Shown here in pieces: positions 1-8,131 of a stretch of 64,000 nucleotides of DNA. The notes under the pieces were generated by a model, which made no database searches, was not told where the DNA came from, and worked only from the letters and a program-made list of their open reading frames with translations. The DNA is from Alloacidobacterium dinghuense (GTDB lineage Bacteria; Acidobacteriota; Terriglobia; Terriglobales; Acidobacteriaceae). Made by a program: the position numbers and the translations under genes. The number at the start of each line of letters is the position of its first letter. Position 1 is the first letter of the stretch. The stretch is from NCBI RefSeq assembly GCF_014274465.1, contig NZ_CP060394.1, positions 992,001 through 1,056,000 of the forward strand, written 5' to 3'.

Positions 1-753
1 GTCGGACACCTTGACCCACTTCGGGTCGGGCGAGTCCTCGGCGTCGTAGTTGTCGTGCCAGTTCCACCATTTGTACGGCGGAGTCTGGGGGTAACCCTCT
101 GGCGAGTCCTCCCATGTTTCCTGACGGCCGAGCGGCGTGATATCGAGGTAGCTCCAGGTGGTCCCCATCGCCTCGTCGCCGCGGCTGTTGATGAGGTATG
201 TGCGGAACACCTTGTCGCCGTCGCGGATGAATGCATTGTGGCCGTGCCATTCATCGACGCCGAAGTCTGCGTCGAAGCCGTCTGTGATGGTATACCAAGG
301 CATTTCCCAGCCCATCCGCGCCTTCAGGCGGACGATGTCCGCCTGCGGGGCGCGTGAGGCGTAGGCGAGGGTGGTGTCGCGAGCGTTCAGATGGGACAGG
401 TGGGCGACCTGATCGGCACCCAGCGAGCAGCCCCGGCAGGCGTGCTCCGGCCAGCCGAACACACCGGGCTCGAAGAAGGCGCGATAGATGATCAACTGAC
501 GGCGGCGCTCGAACAGGTCGAGCAGGCTAACTCTACCTCTGGGCCCGTCGAACTCGTACTGCTTCTCCACTGCCATCCACGGCATCCGTCGACGCTCGGC
601 GGCCAGCGCATCACGGGAGCGGGTGAAGGTCTTCTCCGTGACGAGGAGCTGCTGGTGCGCAGCCTCCCACTCCTGCTGGGATACGATCGGGGGTGTATTC
701 GTTCCGAGATTTCCTTTTCCGTGTTCCTTGTCTTTCTCTTTGCTTGTTGCCAT
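1..753 (-). CDS. DUF899 family protein (thioredoxin-like), 3' end cut by window
   Basis: This reading frame is open from an ATG at 753 to the window edge (251 codons, no stop), so the C-terminus is missing. A clear ribosome site (AAAGGAG) lies 7 bases before the ATG. The protein has the DUF899 features as I remember them: an N-terminal helix ending in a SRDALAAERRRMPW-type motif (residues 47-60), then an 'IYRAFFEP' strand and an HACRGCS motif carrying a CxxC-like pair, then 'WEMPWY' and 'GDKVFRTY'. The family has a thioredoxin-like fold; its biochemical role is not established. The start lies 1 base past the stop of a small membrane-protein gene on the same strand, so the two are surely co-transcribed. 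I am confident of the family and make no functional claim. Confidence 0.88.
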   Translation of the reverse strand, partial: MATSKEKDKEHGKGNLGTNTPPIVSQQEWEAAHQQLLVTEKTFTRSRDALAAERRRMPWMAVEKQYEFDGPRGRVSLLDLFERRRQLIIYRAFFEPGVFGWPEHACRGCSLGADQVAHLSHLNARDTTLAYASRAPQADIVRLKARMGWEMPWYTITDGFDADFGVDEWHGHNAFIRDGDKVFRTYLINSRGDEAMGTTWSYLDITPLGRQETWEDSPEGYPQTPPYKWWNWHDNYDAEDSPDPKWVKVSD

Positions 754-754
754 C

Positions 755-901
755 TTATTTCTCCTTTGTTCTCTGAATTAGACCGAGACGATTCGGTCTT
801 AAAAAAGCTGTGAGCTTGCCGATGCATACCGCCAGAATTCCTCCTGTGGATCCGGCTCCAGCAACCATTATTGCTGTGCTTGCGATGCATGCTGGGCACA
901 T
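755..901 (-). CDS. 48-residue membrane protein (MCPAC-type), coupled to DUF899 gene
   Basis: The 48-codon gene has an excellent ribosome site (GGAGGGAGAT directly before ATG) and ends in TAA at 757-755, one base before the DUF899 start. The protein begins MCPACIAS and continues with one hydrophobic, glycine-rich segment (residues 7-27), followed by a basic tail ending RTKEK. The CxxC near the N-terminus followed by one membrane helix resembles small proteins that I recall next to DUF899 genes; that recollection is not checked. The ribosome site of the DUF899 gene lies inside the last codons of this gene, which suggests translational coupling. A longer upstream reading frame in the same phase exists, but it lacks a ribosome site and runs into the divergent intergenic region. 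Function unknown; a membrane anchor or redox partner for the DUF899 protein is inference. Confidence 0.7.
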   Translation of the reverse strand: MCPACIASTAIMVAGAGSTGGILAVCIGKLTAFLRPNRLGLIQRTKEK

Positions 902-1091
902 ATCTCCCTCCTCTAAACTTCTAATTCGTCCACGCCTGAGTGCATTACCTGTGTCGTCATTGCCTCTTTCTCGTTCGTCGGATGTTGGCTTTTTCGTCCG
1001 CGTTCTCGATATACCGGGTGCTCGGTGGTCATATACAAATAGTGATGCAGGTATCGAATGGACGGAGAGTGACAAGTGTGGCGGGATTCCG

Positions 1092-2312
1092 ATGGATTCG
1101 CTGATCACAGCCGCAGCACGTGCCCTCGCCGCAGGTGATCCCCTCGGAGCATTGAAACGAGTCGCGCTGCGCGACGATGCGCCTGCGCTCGCGCTTCGCG
1201 GGATCGCAATGGCACAGCTCGGAGAGTTTGTTCGGGCGAAGGAACTCCTTCGAAAGGCGACACGCGCCTTCGGTCCCAAAGAGTCCGTGGCACGAGCGAG
1301 ATGCATCGTCGCCGAAGCCGAGATTGCACTTGCCTCGCGCGACCTGAGCTGGCCTGCGAAGGCGCTCAATGCAGCAAGGGTGACGCTCCAAGAACATGGC
1401 GATCTATTGAACGCGGCGCATGCGCGCTATCTTGAGGTCCGGCGCCTTGTTCTCATCGGGCGCCTAGATGAGGCGGAGCACATGCTTGCCGATTTTGACC
1501 CTACGCTATTCCGGCCAGCATCGAGGGCCACCCACGAACTCGTAGTTGCCGGGATTGCGATGCGCCGTTTACGGACGAAAGATGCGCGTGCTGCGCTCGC
1601 CCGGGCCGAACTTGCCGCGGGCCAAGCGGGCATTCCTGCTTTGACGGCGGAGGTTGAAAATGCTTCCCACGTCCTGAACATGTCGGCAGCTCGCCTGATT
1701 GCACTTGGCGAAGAGCGACCACTCCTGCTGGAAGAAGTCGAAGGTTTGCTGGCGTCAAGAGCGCTCGTCGTGGACGCATGCCGGAATGTCGTGCGTGATC
1801 CAAGCACAATGGTTTCGCTTGTGACACGGCCGGTGTTGTTCTCGCTCGCACGCGCGCTGGGCGAGGCATGGCCCGATGACGTTCCGAGGGAACTGCTTCT
1901 TGCTCGGGCATTCGGAGCGAGATTCATTGATGAATCGCATCGCATGCGGTTGCGAGTCGAAATCGGACGGCTTCGCAAGCTGCTTCGGCCACTGGCTAAT
2001 GTAACTGCGACGAAGCATGGGTTTACACTGGTACCTCGCCACGCACGCGAGGTAGTTGTGCTGGCGCGACCGGTTGAAGATGACAATGGGGCAGTGCTCG
2101 CATTCCTCGCCGACGGAGAGGCGTGGTCGAGTTCAGCGCTGGCAATTGCGCTTGGGACAAGTCAGCGAACAGTGCAGAGAGCGCTTGATTCGCTAGCGGC
2201 GGCGGGAAAGGTGCAGTCCTTCGGTCGAGCGCGAGCTCGTCGTTGGATCACTCCGCCAGTGCCTGGATTCACGACAACCTTGTTACTCCCTGCTCCGCTG
2301 CCAATCGAATAA
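1092..2312 (+). CDS. Helix-turn-helix regulator with helical-repeat N-terminal region
   Basis: The 406-residue protein starts at MDSLITAAAR. The frame stays open upstream to 810, but that extension has unlike composition and covers the divergent promoter region, so I chose the internal ATG. Residues 1-270 are rich in Ala, Arg and Leu and look like TPR-type helical pairs (e.g. ALRGIAMAQLGEFVRAKELLRKA). Residues 290-335 are a winged-helix-like region (LLLARAFG...RLRVEIGRLRKLLRP), and the C-terminus has a second helix-turn-helix (SSALAIALGTSQRTVQRALD) before a proline-rich tail. This layout suggests a DNA-binding regulator sensing a protein or small-molecule signal. It is divergent from the 48-residue/DUF899 pair and 9 bp upstream of a beta-propeller gene that it probably shares a transcript with. 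The specific ligand and targets are unknown. Confidence 0.6.
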   Translation: MDSLITAAARALAAGDPLGALKRVALRDDAPALALRGIAMAQLGEFVRAKELLRKATRAFGPKESVARARCIVAEAEIALASRDLSWPAKALNAARVTLQEHGDLLNAAHARYLEVRRLVLIGRLDEAEHMLADFDPTLFRPASRATHELVVAGIAMRRLRTKDARAALARAELAAGQAGIPALTAEVENASHVLNMSAARLIALGEERPLLLEEVEGLLASRALVVDACRNVVRDPSTMVSLVTRPVLFSLARALGEAWPDDVPRELLLARAFGARFIDESHRMRLRVEIGRLRKLLRPLANVTATKHGFTLVPRHAREVVVLARPVEDDNGAVLAFLADGEAWSSSALAIALGTSQRTVQRALDSLAAAGKVQSFGRARARRWITPPVPGFTTTLLLPAPLPIE

Positions 2313-2321
2313 GGTGGACGT

Positions 2322-3044
2322 ATGAAACAATCAGCCGAAATCGTACGCGAGTATGGCCCATTTCCCGGCGCCGATCGTGTGGATGGAGTCACCTATGACG
2401 GCGAGCATGTCTGGTTTGCGTCCGGAAACAAATTGAATGCATTCGAACCCGCGAGCGGGCAGGCAGTGCGCTCGATCGATATCGCCGCGCATGCAGGAAC
2501 AGCCTATGACGGCCACCACTTGTTTCAAATCGCTGAGGATCGCATCCAGAAGATCGATCCCAAGAGCGGCCAAGTCGTCGCCACGATTCCGGCGCCAGGC
2601 GGCGGCCGTGACTCGGGCCTGGCGTGGGCCGAAGGGACGCTGTGGGTCGGTCAATATCGTGACCGGAAAATCCATCAAGTCAATCCGAACACCGGCGAGG
2701 TACTGCGAACGATCGAGTCCAACCGCTTCGTAACCGGGGTCACTTGGGTTGACGGAGATCTTTGGCACGCAACCTGGGAAGGCGATGAGAGCGACTTGAG
2801 ACGAATCGATCCTCGAACTGGGGAGGTTCTTGAACAGCTCGAAATGCCTCATGGTGTTTATATTTCAGGGCTCGAGTCGAACGGTGACGACCAGTTCTTC
2901 TGCGGCGGAGGAAAGACAGGAAAGATTAGAGCAGTTCGGCGGCGAATTGATGCCGTGGGCAGGGGCGTTGAGAGACGGAGCGACTCCGATAGCGCCCGCA
3001 AAATATCCGAGGCGCAATCGACTGACGCCCCAACAAGCTCTTAG
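2322..3044 (+). CDS. Glutaminyl-cyclotransferase-like beta-propeller protein
   Basis: The 240-residue protein shows repeated propeller blades of the type 'GVTYDGEHVWFASG', 'GTAYDGHHLFQIAE', 'GLAWAEGTLWVGQY' and 'GVTWVDGDLWHATW', each followed by a 'IDPKSGQVV' or 'VNPNTGEVL' strand. This is typical of short SMP-30/YncE/glutamine-cyclotransferase-like propellers. No signal peptide is seen, so it should act in the cytoplasm. It starts 9 bases after the HTH gene on the same strand. The propeller ends near residue 205 (FFCGGGKTGKIRAVRR); the last ~35 residues are Arg/Ser-rich, look like frame-shifted or junction sequence, and overlap the end of the LysR remnant. The catalytic activity cannot be asserted. 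Confidence 0.72.
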   Translation: MKQSAEIVREYGPFPGADRVDGVTYDGEHVWFASGNKLNAFEPASGQAVRSIDIAAHAGTAYDGHHLFQIAEDRIQKIDPKSGQVVATIPAPGGGRDSGLAWAEGTLWVGQYRDRKIHQVNPNTGEVLRTIESNRFVTGVTWVDGDLWHATWEGDESDLRRIDPRTGEVLEQLEMPHGVYISGLESNGDDQFFCGGGKTGKIRAVRRRIDAVGRGVERRSDSDSARKISEAQSTDAPTSS

Positions 3045-3495
3045 ATCAAATTTACGCAGGTCGCATCTGCCTTGTTTGCAAGTTCGGGTTGCAGATCCCA
3101 CGCTGTCTTCAGTCCGATCCCCTTACCCGCGCGCACCCAGTCATGCACCACCTCACCGCTCGTCATGCTCAGGGTTCCACTGACGATTACTTCAAAGCGT
3201 CTGCCTTGATCCCGGAAGAGCCATGTGTCCATCACCCGCCGGCCACGCACCAGGCGGATGCAGTCATGCTGCAGAAGATCGCTCGGTCTTGTCGGAACTC
3301 CGTGTTTCTTGAAGTGGGCTGGGGACGCGCAGACCATGCGTTTGGCAGTGAGGATCTTCCTGGCGATTACACTCGAGTCCGCGGGAGGCCCACGCGGAGT
3401 GCCACATCCAGGCCATCATCGATAACATCCGGGCCGGAGTCAGATAGCATGAGATGAACCTGAAATGCCTCGGCAAGATCAAACCGGATGTCGCT
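3041..3495 (-). pseudogene. LysR-family regulator remnant (effector-binding domain only)
   Basis: Translation of the minus strand gives an unmistakable LysR effector-binding domain: 'DIRFDLAEAF...DVIDDGLDVALRVGLP' then 'SSVIARKILTAKRMVCASPAHFKKHG' and 'VVHDWVRAGKGIGLKTAWDL'. The two parts lie in different frames; a one-base loss in the GGCCTCCCGCGGAC stretch (about 3381-3390) breaks the gene. The N-terminal helix-turn-helix half is absent and the C-terminus stops early after 'LANKADATCVNLI'. The gene is therefore truncated at both ends as well as frameshifted, which makes a sequencing error an insufficient explanation. It borders two further damaged genes. Such regulators commonly sit beside aldo/keto reductase genes, so it may once have controlled this locus; that is inference. 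Confidence 0.8.
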
Positions 3496-3758
3496 GCCGC
3501 ATAAGTGGTCTCATGGGTGCAGCTTAGAGCGGTTGATTTGAGGGTTCAAGCACTGAACGGTTAAGCGGCAACGTTTGCTGTGCCTGGCGTGCGCCAATGG
3601 CGCATTTTGAGGCGCTGATTGCGTTAACCAGTATAAACGGCAGCGCCGGGCCTTTTCATTGTTCTGACCTACAGAACTCACTTCTAGCACTCAATGAACC
3701 TCATTGTTGGAAGTGAGAGTTGCCGGAATTGAGCCCGGTTGACGAGAGTCACAGGAAG

Positions 3759-4426
3759 CTATTGCGCTGACAGACTCTGAGGCGGGTGCAGGTTGTTATT
3801 TTTCGAGCAAGCCCGGAGATACGCGCGCACCAGGAATGCGAGTTCATCGCGCAATCTTTCATAATCTCTTTCTGGCGATGCAGACTCCAGCAGCCTCCGA
3901 CCCACGCCGGCCATCGTTGCCTGCAGCATAGAGGCCACTAATTGGGATCTGTCGCCAACTCATCCTTTGCAGTCGCAAGCATGGCAACGATGGCGCGACT
4001 GGCTCTCAGACCCATCTCATGCGAGATTCGTGCGCCATCCACATCTGAGCTAACCGAATAGAGTGCGACGCTGGCCTTTGTGTCTCTCATCTTCGCTTTC
4101 AGAAAACTCGTTACCAGCGCCGTCGCCATCTCTTCAAGCGAAGAGCCAGCTTCTTCGCGGCATACCGTTTCCAGAACCGCCCCGATCTCATCCATGTGAC
4201 GCTGCAGTGCCGCCCGCAGCAGTGCACGTTTATTGGGAAAGTACTGATACAGCGTACCGACTGAAACCCCGGCGCGGGCCGCGACGCGCGTTGTTGTCAG
4301 ACGCTCTTTGCCCACTTTCAGCAAAACCTGAATCGTTGCCTTAAGAATTGCGTCGACACTCGCGGCTGAACGCGCCTGAACCGGTGATTTTCGGGGTTCT
4401 AACGTACTTTTTGGTCGCTTCGGCAA
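3759..4426 (-). pseudogene. TetR/AcrR-family regulator, frameshifted near the C-terminus
   Basis: From a TTG start at 4426 (TTTGGAG upstream) the frame encodes a normal TetR N-terminus: 'RSAASVDAILKATIQVLLKVG', then the helix-turn-helix 'TTRVAARAGVSVGTLYQYFPNKRALL', then a helical ligand domain. The frame stops at 3938, but the next frame continues the family's C-terminal helices: 'QLVASMLQATMAGVGRRLLE...DELAFLVRAYLRA', ending at 3759. A one-base deletion near 3940-3950 therefore splits the gene. The DNA-binding half is intact, so a shortened protein might still bind. It is divergent from the aldo/keto reductase gene with 88 bp between starts, the classical arrangement for a local repressor. 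It could be a real lesion or a sequencing error. Confidence 0.75.
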
Positions 4427-4514
4427 ATGCGAACTCCAAACCTGAAGTTTCCTTCATCCAATGATTGTAAACAGCAATTCCTAATACAGACATTGGCAAA
4501 TTCTGAGGAGACTC

Positions 4515-5409
4515 ATGATGAAGCAATCGGAGCTTGGCGGAACCTTTTCTCTTCTCAACACTTCAATGACCTTGAACCGCATGGGCTATGGCGCAATGCA
4601 ACTCGCAGGACAGGATGGTGACAGACGGGTCTGGGGTCCACCGCGCGATATTCCTGGTGCAATCGCTGTTCTGCGCGAGGCCGTTGCCTCGGGAGTGAAC
4701 CACATCGATACAAGTGACTTTTACGGTCCACACGTAACCAATCAACTCATCAAACAGGCGCTTCATCCTTACGCTGACGATCTTGTGATCGTGACCAAGG
4801 TGGGCGCGCGCCGCGGAAGTGATGGATCATGGATACATGCTCGCTCACGTCAGGAGATTGTCGACGCGCTGCACGACAATCTGAAGAATCTCGGCCTCGA
4901 GGCGCTCCACGTAGTCAATCTGCGTATTGGCGGTCTTACCGCACCGACGGCCGAACCGTTTGAGGAACCGCTTAGCGCTCTGGCCGAACTCAAGCAGCAG
5001 GGGGCTGATCCGGCATATCGGCCTCAGCACCGTCTCTCCCAAACAGCTGGCCGAGGCGCAAGCCATCACCGAGATTGTCTGCATCCAGAACTTCTACAAC
5101 GTGGCGCAGCGCACTGACGATGAATTCATCGATACACTTGCTGCGCAGGGCATCGCCTATGTACCGTACTTCCCACTGGGAGGATTCTTGCCGCTTCAGT
5201 CATCGCGCCTTAACGAAGTAGCCGCATCGATCGAGGCGACTCCGATGCAAGTAGCTCTCGCATGGCTTCTTCGGCGGTCGCCGAACGTGCTGCTGATCCC
5301 CGGCACATCGTCGGTCCAGCATCTCCGCGAGAATCTCAAGGCTGCAACGTTGGAGCTCCCAGATGAAGCTGTCGCCAGCCTCGACGGAGTTGGTATTGCA
5401 GCCGCTTAG
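4515..5409 (+). pseudogene. Aldo/keto reductase, frame broken at a G-run
   Basis: The start at 4515 (ATGATG, with GAGGAG upstream) leads into an aldo/keto reductase: 'LNRMGYGAMQLAG', 'HIDTSDFYGPHVTNQLIKQAL' (catalytic Asp/Tyr region), 'LVIVTKVGARRG' (catalytic Lys). The frame then turns to nonsense after 'AELKQQG'. The next frame resumes exactly: 'GLIRHIGLSTVSPKQLAEAQ', 'IVCIQNFYNVAQRTDDE', 'GIAYVPYFPLGG', 'IPGTSSVQHLRENL'. Five Gs at 5000-5004, where four are expected, account for the shift. Both halves are well conserved, so the lesion is recent or a homopolymer error. The intact family reduces aldehydes and ketones with NADPH. The gene is divergent from the TetR gene and followed by a hairpin. 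Confidence 0.82.
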
Positions 5410-5426
5410 AAGGCAGTCTCAAAGAC

Positions 5427-5455
5427 GAGTAACGCTTCGAACGGAAGCGTTACTC
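5427..5455. terminator. Perfect 12-bp hairpin after aldo/keto reductase
   Basis: The arms GAGTAACGCTTC and GAAGCGTTACTC pair perfectly around a 5-base loop, 17 bases after the reductase stop codon. There is no T-run on either side, so it may be a transcript-stabilising hairpin rather than a factor-independent terminator. Confidence 0.5.
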
Positions 5456-5597
5456 CTGGCCGAGGAAAGAGTTCTGAATCCATCCTGCTTTAATGCCGCG
5501 AGCGACAACTGTTGAGCCCAGCCGTCGGCGATCTCTTTAGCCTGTTCGATTTTCCCAATAATGACTAACTATTCGCTGCAGCAATGATGTTGATATA

Positions 5598-5627
5598 GCT
5601 GGAGCAATCCAACAGCTCCGGCTTTTT
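5598..5627 (+). terminator. Rho-independent terminator
   Basis: The arms GCTGGAGC and GCTCCGGC form an 8-bp stem (one G-U pair) with a 9-base loop, followed at once by TTTTT. It has the form of an intrinsic terminator reading left to right and would end transcription coming from the reductase gene. Confidence 0.6.
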
Positions 5628-5883
5628 GCTTTAGCAGCAGCGCAAAAAGTCTTTTGGCTCGCCGACTCGCGTGATTAATGGCTCAGGCCATGAGTGCAAA
5701 TGCAACAAGAAGTCAGCAGCGGCATCGGCGCATCGGCGTCGAGTGTCGTGATGTGGTGAATTCTGAATCGCTGGAGAACTGCGAATCAGATAGATGATTC
5801 TTACTTGCCAACCTTACCAGTGTACTTGCGTTCGCTGAAGGAACTCTGTCTTAGGCCAGTGGTGTGTATTCCGATCTGCTCAT

Positions 5884-6243
5884 TCAAATTGAGGCAAGAG
5901 CCGTCGTCTCATTGGGATAAATCGCCGCATATTTATTGATGCCCACCATTGAAAATACCTTCTGAAAATGTGAGCTCAAGCCAAAGATTGCAATCGTCCG
6001 CGCGGCGCTCTTGCTGGCTTCGAGTAACATCTGAATGATGATCGCGATGCCCGACGAGTTGATGTAATCGACAGCAGTGAAATCGAGCAGAATCTTAGAG
6101 GTAGCGCCATCCAGATTGTTGTAAGCACCAAGGATCGATTCCTTCGAAGACGAAGAAATATCGCCGGAAAAAGCAAGAATGCTGACCGGAGTTTGCGAAG
6201 CTCCGGTTGCTGTCCGCTGAGAAACCCTCGTAGTCGCCTGCAT
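5884..6243 (-). CDS. STAS-domain anti-sigma factor antagonist (RsbV/SpoIIAA-like)
   Basis: The 119-residue protein is a single STAS domain. After a short Thr/Ser-rich N-terminus come 'SILAFSGDISSSSKESILGA' and the switch motif 'ILLDFTAVDYINSSGIAIII', with the phosphorylatable Ser pair at residues 63-64. In partner switching the unphosphorylated form binds the RsbW-type kinase and frees its target; phosphorylation by that kinase releases it. Here the kinase gene is immediately upstream (its stop abuts this start) and a phosphatase gene lies before that, so all three switch components are in one minus-strand operon. A target sigma factor is not encoded nearby. Confidence 0.88.
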   Translation of the reverse strand: MQATTRVSQRTATGASQTPVSILAFSGDISSSSKESILGAYNNLDGATSKILLDFTAVDYINSSGIAIIIQMLLEASKSAARTIAIFGLSSHFQKVFSMVGINKYAAIYPNETTALASI

Positions 6244-6681
6244 TTAATGATTCTCCTTGCCTAGCTTGATGACCAGCCGGACAAAACTCTTGCCGGGAGG
6301 GCCCTGATGCCATTCGGCTTCATCGACGAGAGCCTGGATCAGAAACATCCCCATACCTCGCGGGTCCTCTTCGCCATGCATTTTGCGATCAATATCAGGG
6401 GCAGGCGGTTTGCTGCCAATACCTGCGCCATCATCAATGACCTTCACTTCAAGTTGATCGTCTGTAGTGGATAGGACAACACCTACGCTGAGCGCGCTGT
6501 TGAGTTTGTTTCCGTGTTCTATGGCATTGATGCAGGCTTCGGAGACAGCGGTCTTGAGATCATCAATGCGATCCTCAGAGAAGCCCATAAGCTTGGCCAT
6601 GCTGGCGGCAGTGCTCATGGCGACCTTTTCGAAACCAAGTTCCGAAGGAAGATGAACGTATACGGAGCTTCCGCTTTTCAT
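6244..6681 (-). CDS. RsbW-like anti-sigma serine kinase (HATPase_c_2)
   Basis: The 145-residue single-domain GHKL ATPase shows the N-box 'AVSEACINAIEHGNKLN' (residues 45-61), the G1 box 'VIDDGAGIG' and the G2-like 'DPRGMGMFLIQALVDEAEW'. Such proteins bind a target (often a sigma factor) and phosphorylate their STAS antagonist on serine. The start overlaps the upstream phosphatase gene by ATGA (6678-6681), and the stop abuts the STAS start, indicating translational coupling and fixed stoichiometry. The cognate substrate is very probably the adjacent STAS protein. Whether the final target is a sigma factor or another protein cannot be read from the sequence. Confidence 0.88.
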   Translation of the reverse strand: MKSGSSVYVHLPSELGFEKVAMSTAASMAKLMGFSEDRIDDLKTAVSEACINAIEHGNKLNSALSVGVVLSTTDDQLEVKVIDDGAGIGSKPPAPDIDRKMHGEEDPRGMGMFLIQALVDEAEWHQGPPGKSFVRLVIKLGKENH

Positions 6682-7859
6682 CTGTTGGCGAACTCCTGCT
6701 GCACGGAATCGAGATGATAGATCACAAGGGCAGTCATGTCATCGTTTTGTGGTGCGTTTGCGGAAAAGGTGGCAAGAGTATCCCACAGATAGTCAAGTGT
6801 GCGCTCGGCTTGCGAAAACGGCGAATCGCGGAAGGTAACACCAAGCCGCTCAGAGCCGAACTCGTCCTCGTCACGAAAAACTTCTGTTAATCCATCAGTG
6901 TAAAGCAGAATACTCGAACCTCTTTCGAAAGACAGAATTTCGGTCGCATATTTCATTTCGGGAAGCATGCCCAAAGGCGTACCCGAGGACGCGATCATCT
7001 TGATCGATCGGTCGGGCAAAATCATTGCTACTGGGTTGTGGCCGGCGTTTAATATTTCTACTTGGCCAAACTTAGCTCTTAGCCTTAAAAATACAGCCGT
7101 TACGTAACGACGCTGGGCCTCTATTCCCTCTTCCCAGTGATGCTGGTTCAGTCGCGCTGCAAGCTCGTCGAGGGGAAGGATCTGTCCTGCAAGCGAGCGC
7201 AATGCAGAACGAAAGCTGGTCGCGACGATCGCTGATGCCAGACCTTTCCCGGCGACATCTGCTACCACCATCAAATAATCGCCGTCTGGTTGTAGCACTG
7301 AATCAAGGTAATCTCCTCCTACCTCGTAGCAAGCTGTGGAGCGAGCGGCGATGGAAAAGCCGTGTATCTCCGGCATACTTCGCGGCAGTAAAGACTTCTG
7401 AATAGCGCGCGCGGCATTCAAATCCTGCTGTACGCGAGCCCACTCCAGATCGCGTTCATGCATCGTGGCATTGTCCAGAGCCACTGCAGTTTGCAGAACT
7501 AATCCCTCAATAAAGTCCTGCTCATAAATGGAACAAACACCTGCTTCTGGGCAAGTCACGATCAACTCAGCCAGCGTTTGGCCCTCTTTCGACGGCAAAG
7601 GAAATTTGAGGCAGTTGTGATAAGGTGGCTCCGGTTTCTGGCCGTAGAATGCGATGGGCTTTCCAGTTGATGGCGCTACAAAGATGGCTCCGTCTATCTC
7701 GAGCTCTCGTACCAAAATCTGAACAGCCTCTGTTAGAACCTCGTTTACTTGTATCGTGGAGTGAACCCTCCGAGTAGCTTCTAGAAGGGCTTGCAATCGC
7801 GCGATCTGTTGCTCCAGGGAGAGGCTATCCTGAGGCAAGAAAGGTGTCGCCGCATCCAT
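6678..7859 (-). CDS. GAF-SpoIIE protein phosphatase (RsbU-like)
   Basis: This 393-residue cytoplasmic protein has a GAF-like sensor (about residues 20-135, 'LLEATRRVHSTIQVNEVLTEAVQILVRE'), a short coiled linker, and a PP2C/SpoIIE phosphatase (about 155-385). The phosphatase motifs are all present: 'SLLPRSMPEIHGFSIAARS', 'EVGGDYLD', 'VADVAGKGLASAIVA', 'LNAGHNP', 'LYTDGLTEVF', 'NDDMTALVIY'. The metal-binding Asp residues are conserved, so it should be active. It would dephosphorylate the STAS protein encoded two genes downstream, switching the module on in response to a ligand or redox cue at the GAF domain. It is the first gene of a three-gene operon transcribed away from the divergent 7TM-SpoIIE gene. 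Confidence 0.88.
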   Translation of the reverse strand: MDAATPFLPQDSLSLEQQIARLQALLEATRRVHSTIQVNEVLTEAVQILVRELEIDGAIFVAPSTGKPIAFYGQKPEPPYHNCLKFPLPSKEGQTLAELIVTCPEAGVCSIYEQDFIEGLVLQTAVALDNATMHERDLEWARVQQDLNAARAIQKSLLPRSMPEIHGFSIAARSTACYEVGGDYLDSVLQPDGDYLMVVADVAGKGLASAIVATSFRSALRSLAGQILPLDELAARLNQHHWEEGIEAQRRYVTAVFLRLRAKFGQVEILNAGHNPVAMILPDRSIKMIASSGTPLGMLPEMKYATEILSFERGSSILLYTDGLTEVFRDEDEFGSERLGVTFRDSPFSQAERTLDYLWDTLATFSANAPQNDDMTALVIYHLDSVQQEFANR

Positions 7860-8131
7860 GTTCCAATGACCTCTCTTGCTGACCTATGCATTCCGGGGAT
7901 GGGGCTCAAGAGTCTCTGCCCCGGAAAGTCCAATAGCTGCCAGCATCTACCGCATTCAAACAGGACCTCAGTTTCAGTGATTCATTGAAAGAATTCAAGC
8001 CAATTTAGTCGCCTTGCATCGCCGGAGACAACTGTTGCGCCAACTTGCAGTTCGCCCTTTCACGAATTTCAACAACTTTCTGACTATCTTTTGTCTCATG
8101 GCCAGCGGATTCGTGGTGATATTGTCGAGGC

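Larger units (their letters stand above)
5410..5883. other. Intergenic region with two hairpins, no gene recognised
   Basis: This 474-bp stretch lies between the aldo/keto reductase gene and the STAS gene (convergent). It carries two hairpins (annotated separately). No frame with a ribosome site and recognisable product was found. A minus-strand stretch around 5480-5560 reads 'GKIEQAKEIADGWAQQLS' without stops and could be a protein remnant, but I cannot assign it. Confidence 0.5.

Noticed and set aside
780-799. AGACCGA-N6-TCGGTCT inverted repeat that looks like a TetR operator upstream of the DUF899 gene
   Set aside because: It lies inside the coding sequence of the 48-residue membrane protein, so it is more likely coincidental codon sequence than a promoter operator.
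391-899. Open frames on both strands within the DUF899 region
   Set aside because: They are shadows of the minus-strand DUF899 gene, which is open through the window edge and has clear family motifs.
810-1091. N-terminal extension of the HTH gene
   Set aside because: No ribosome site, unlike composition, and it overlaps the antisense 48-residue gene and the divergent promoter region; the start at 1092 is preferred.
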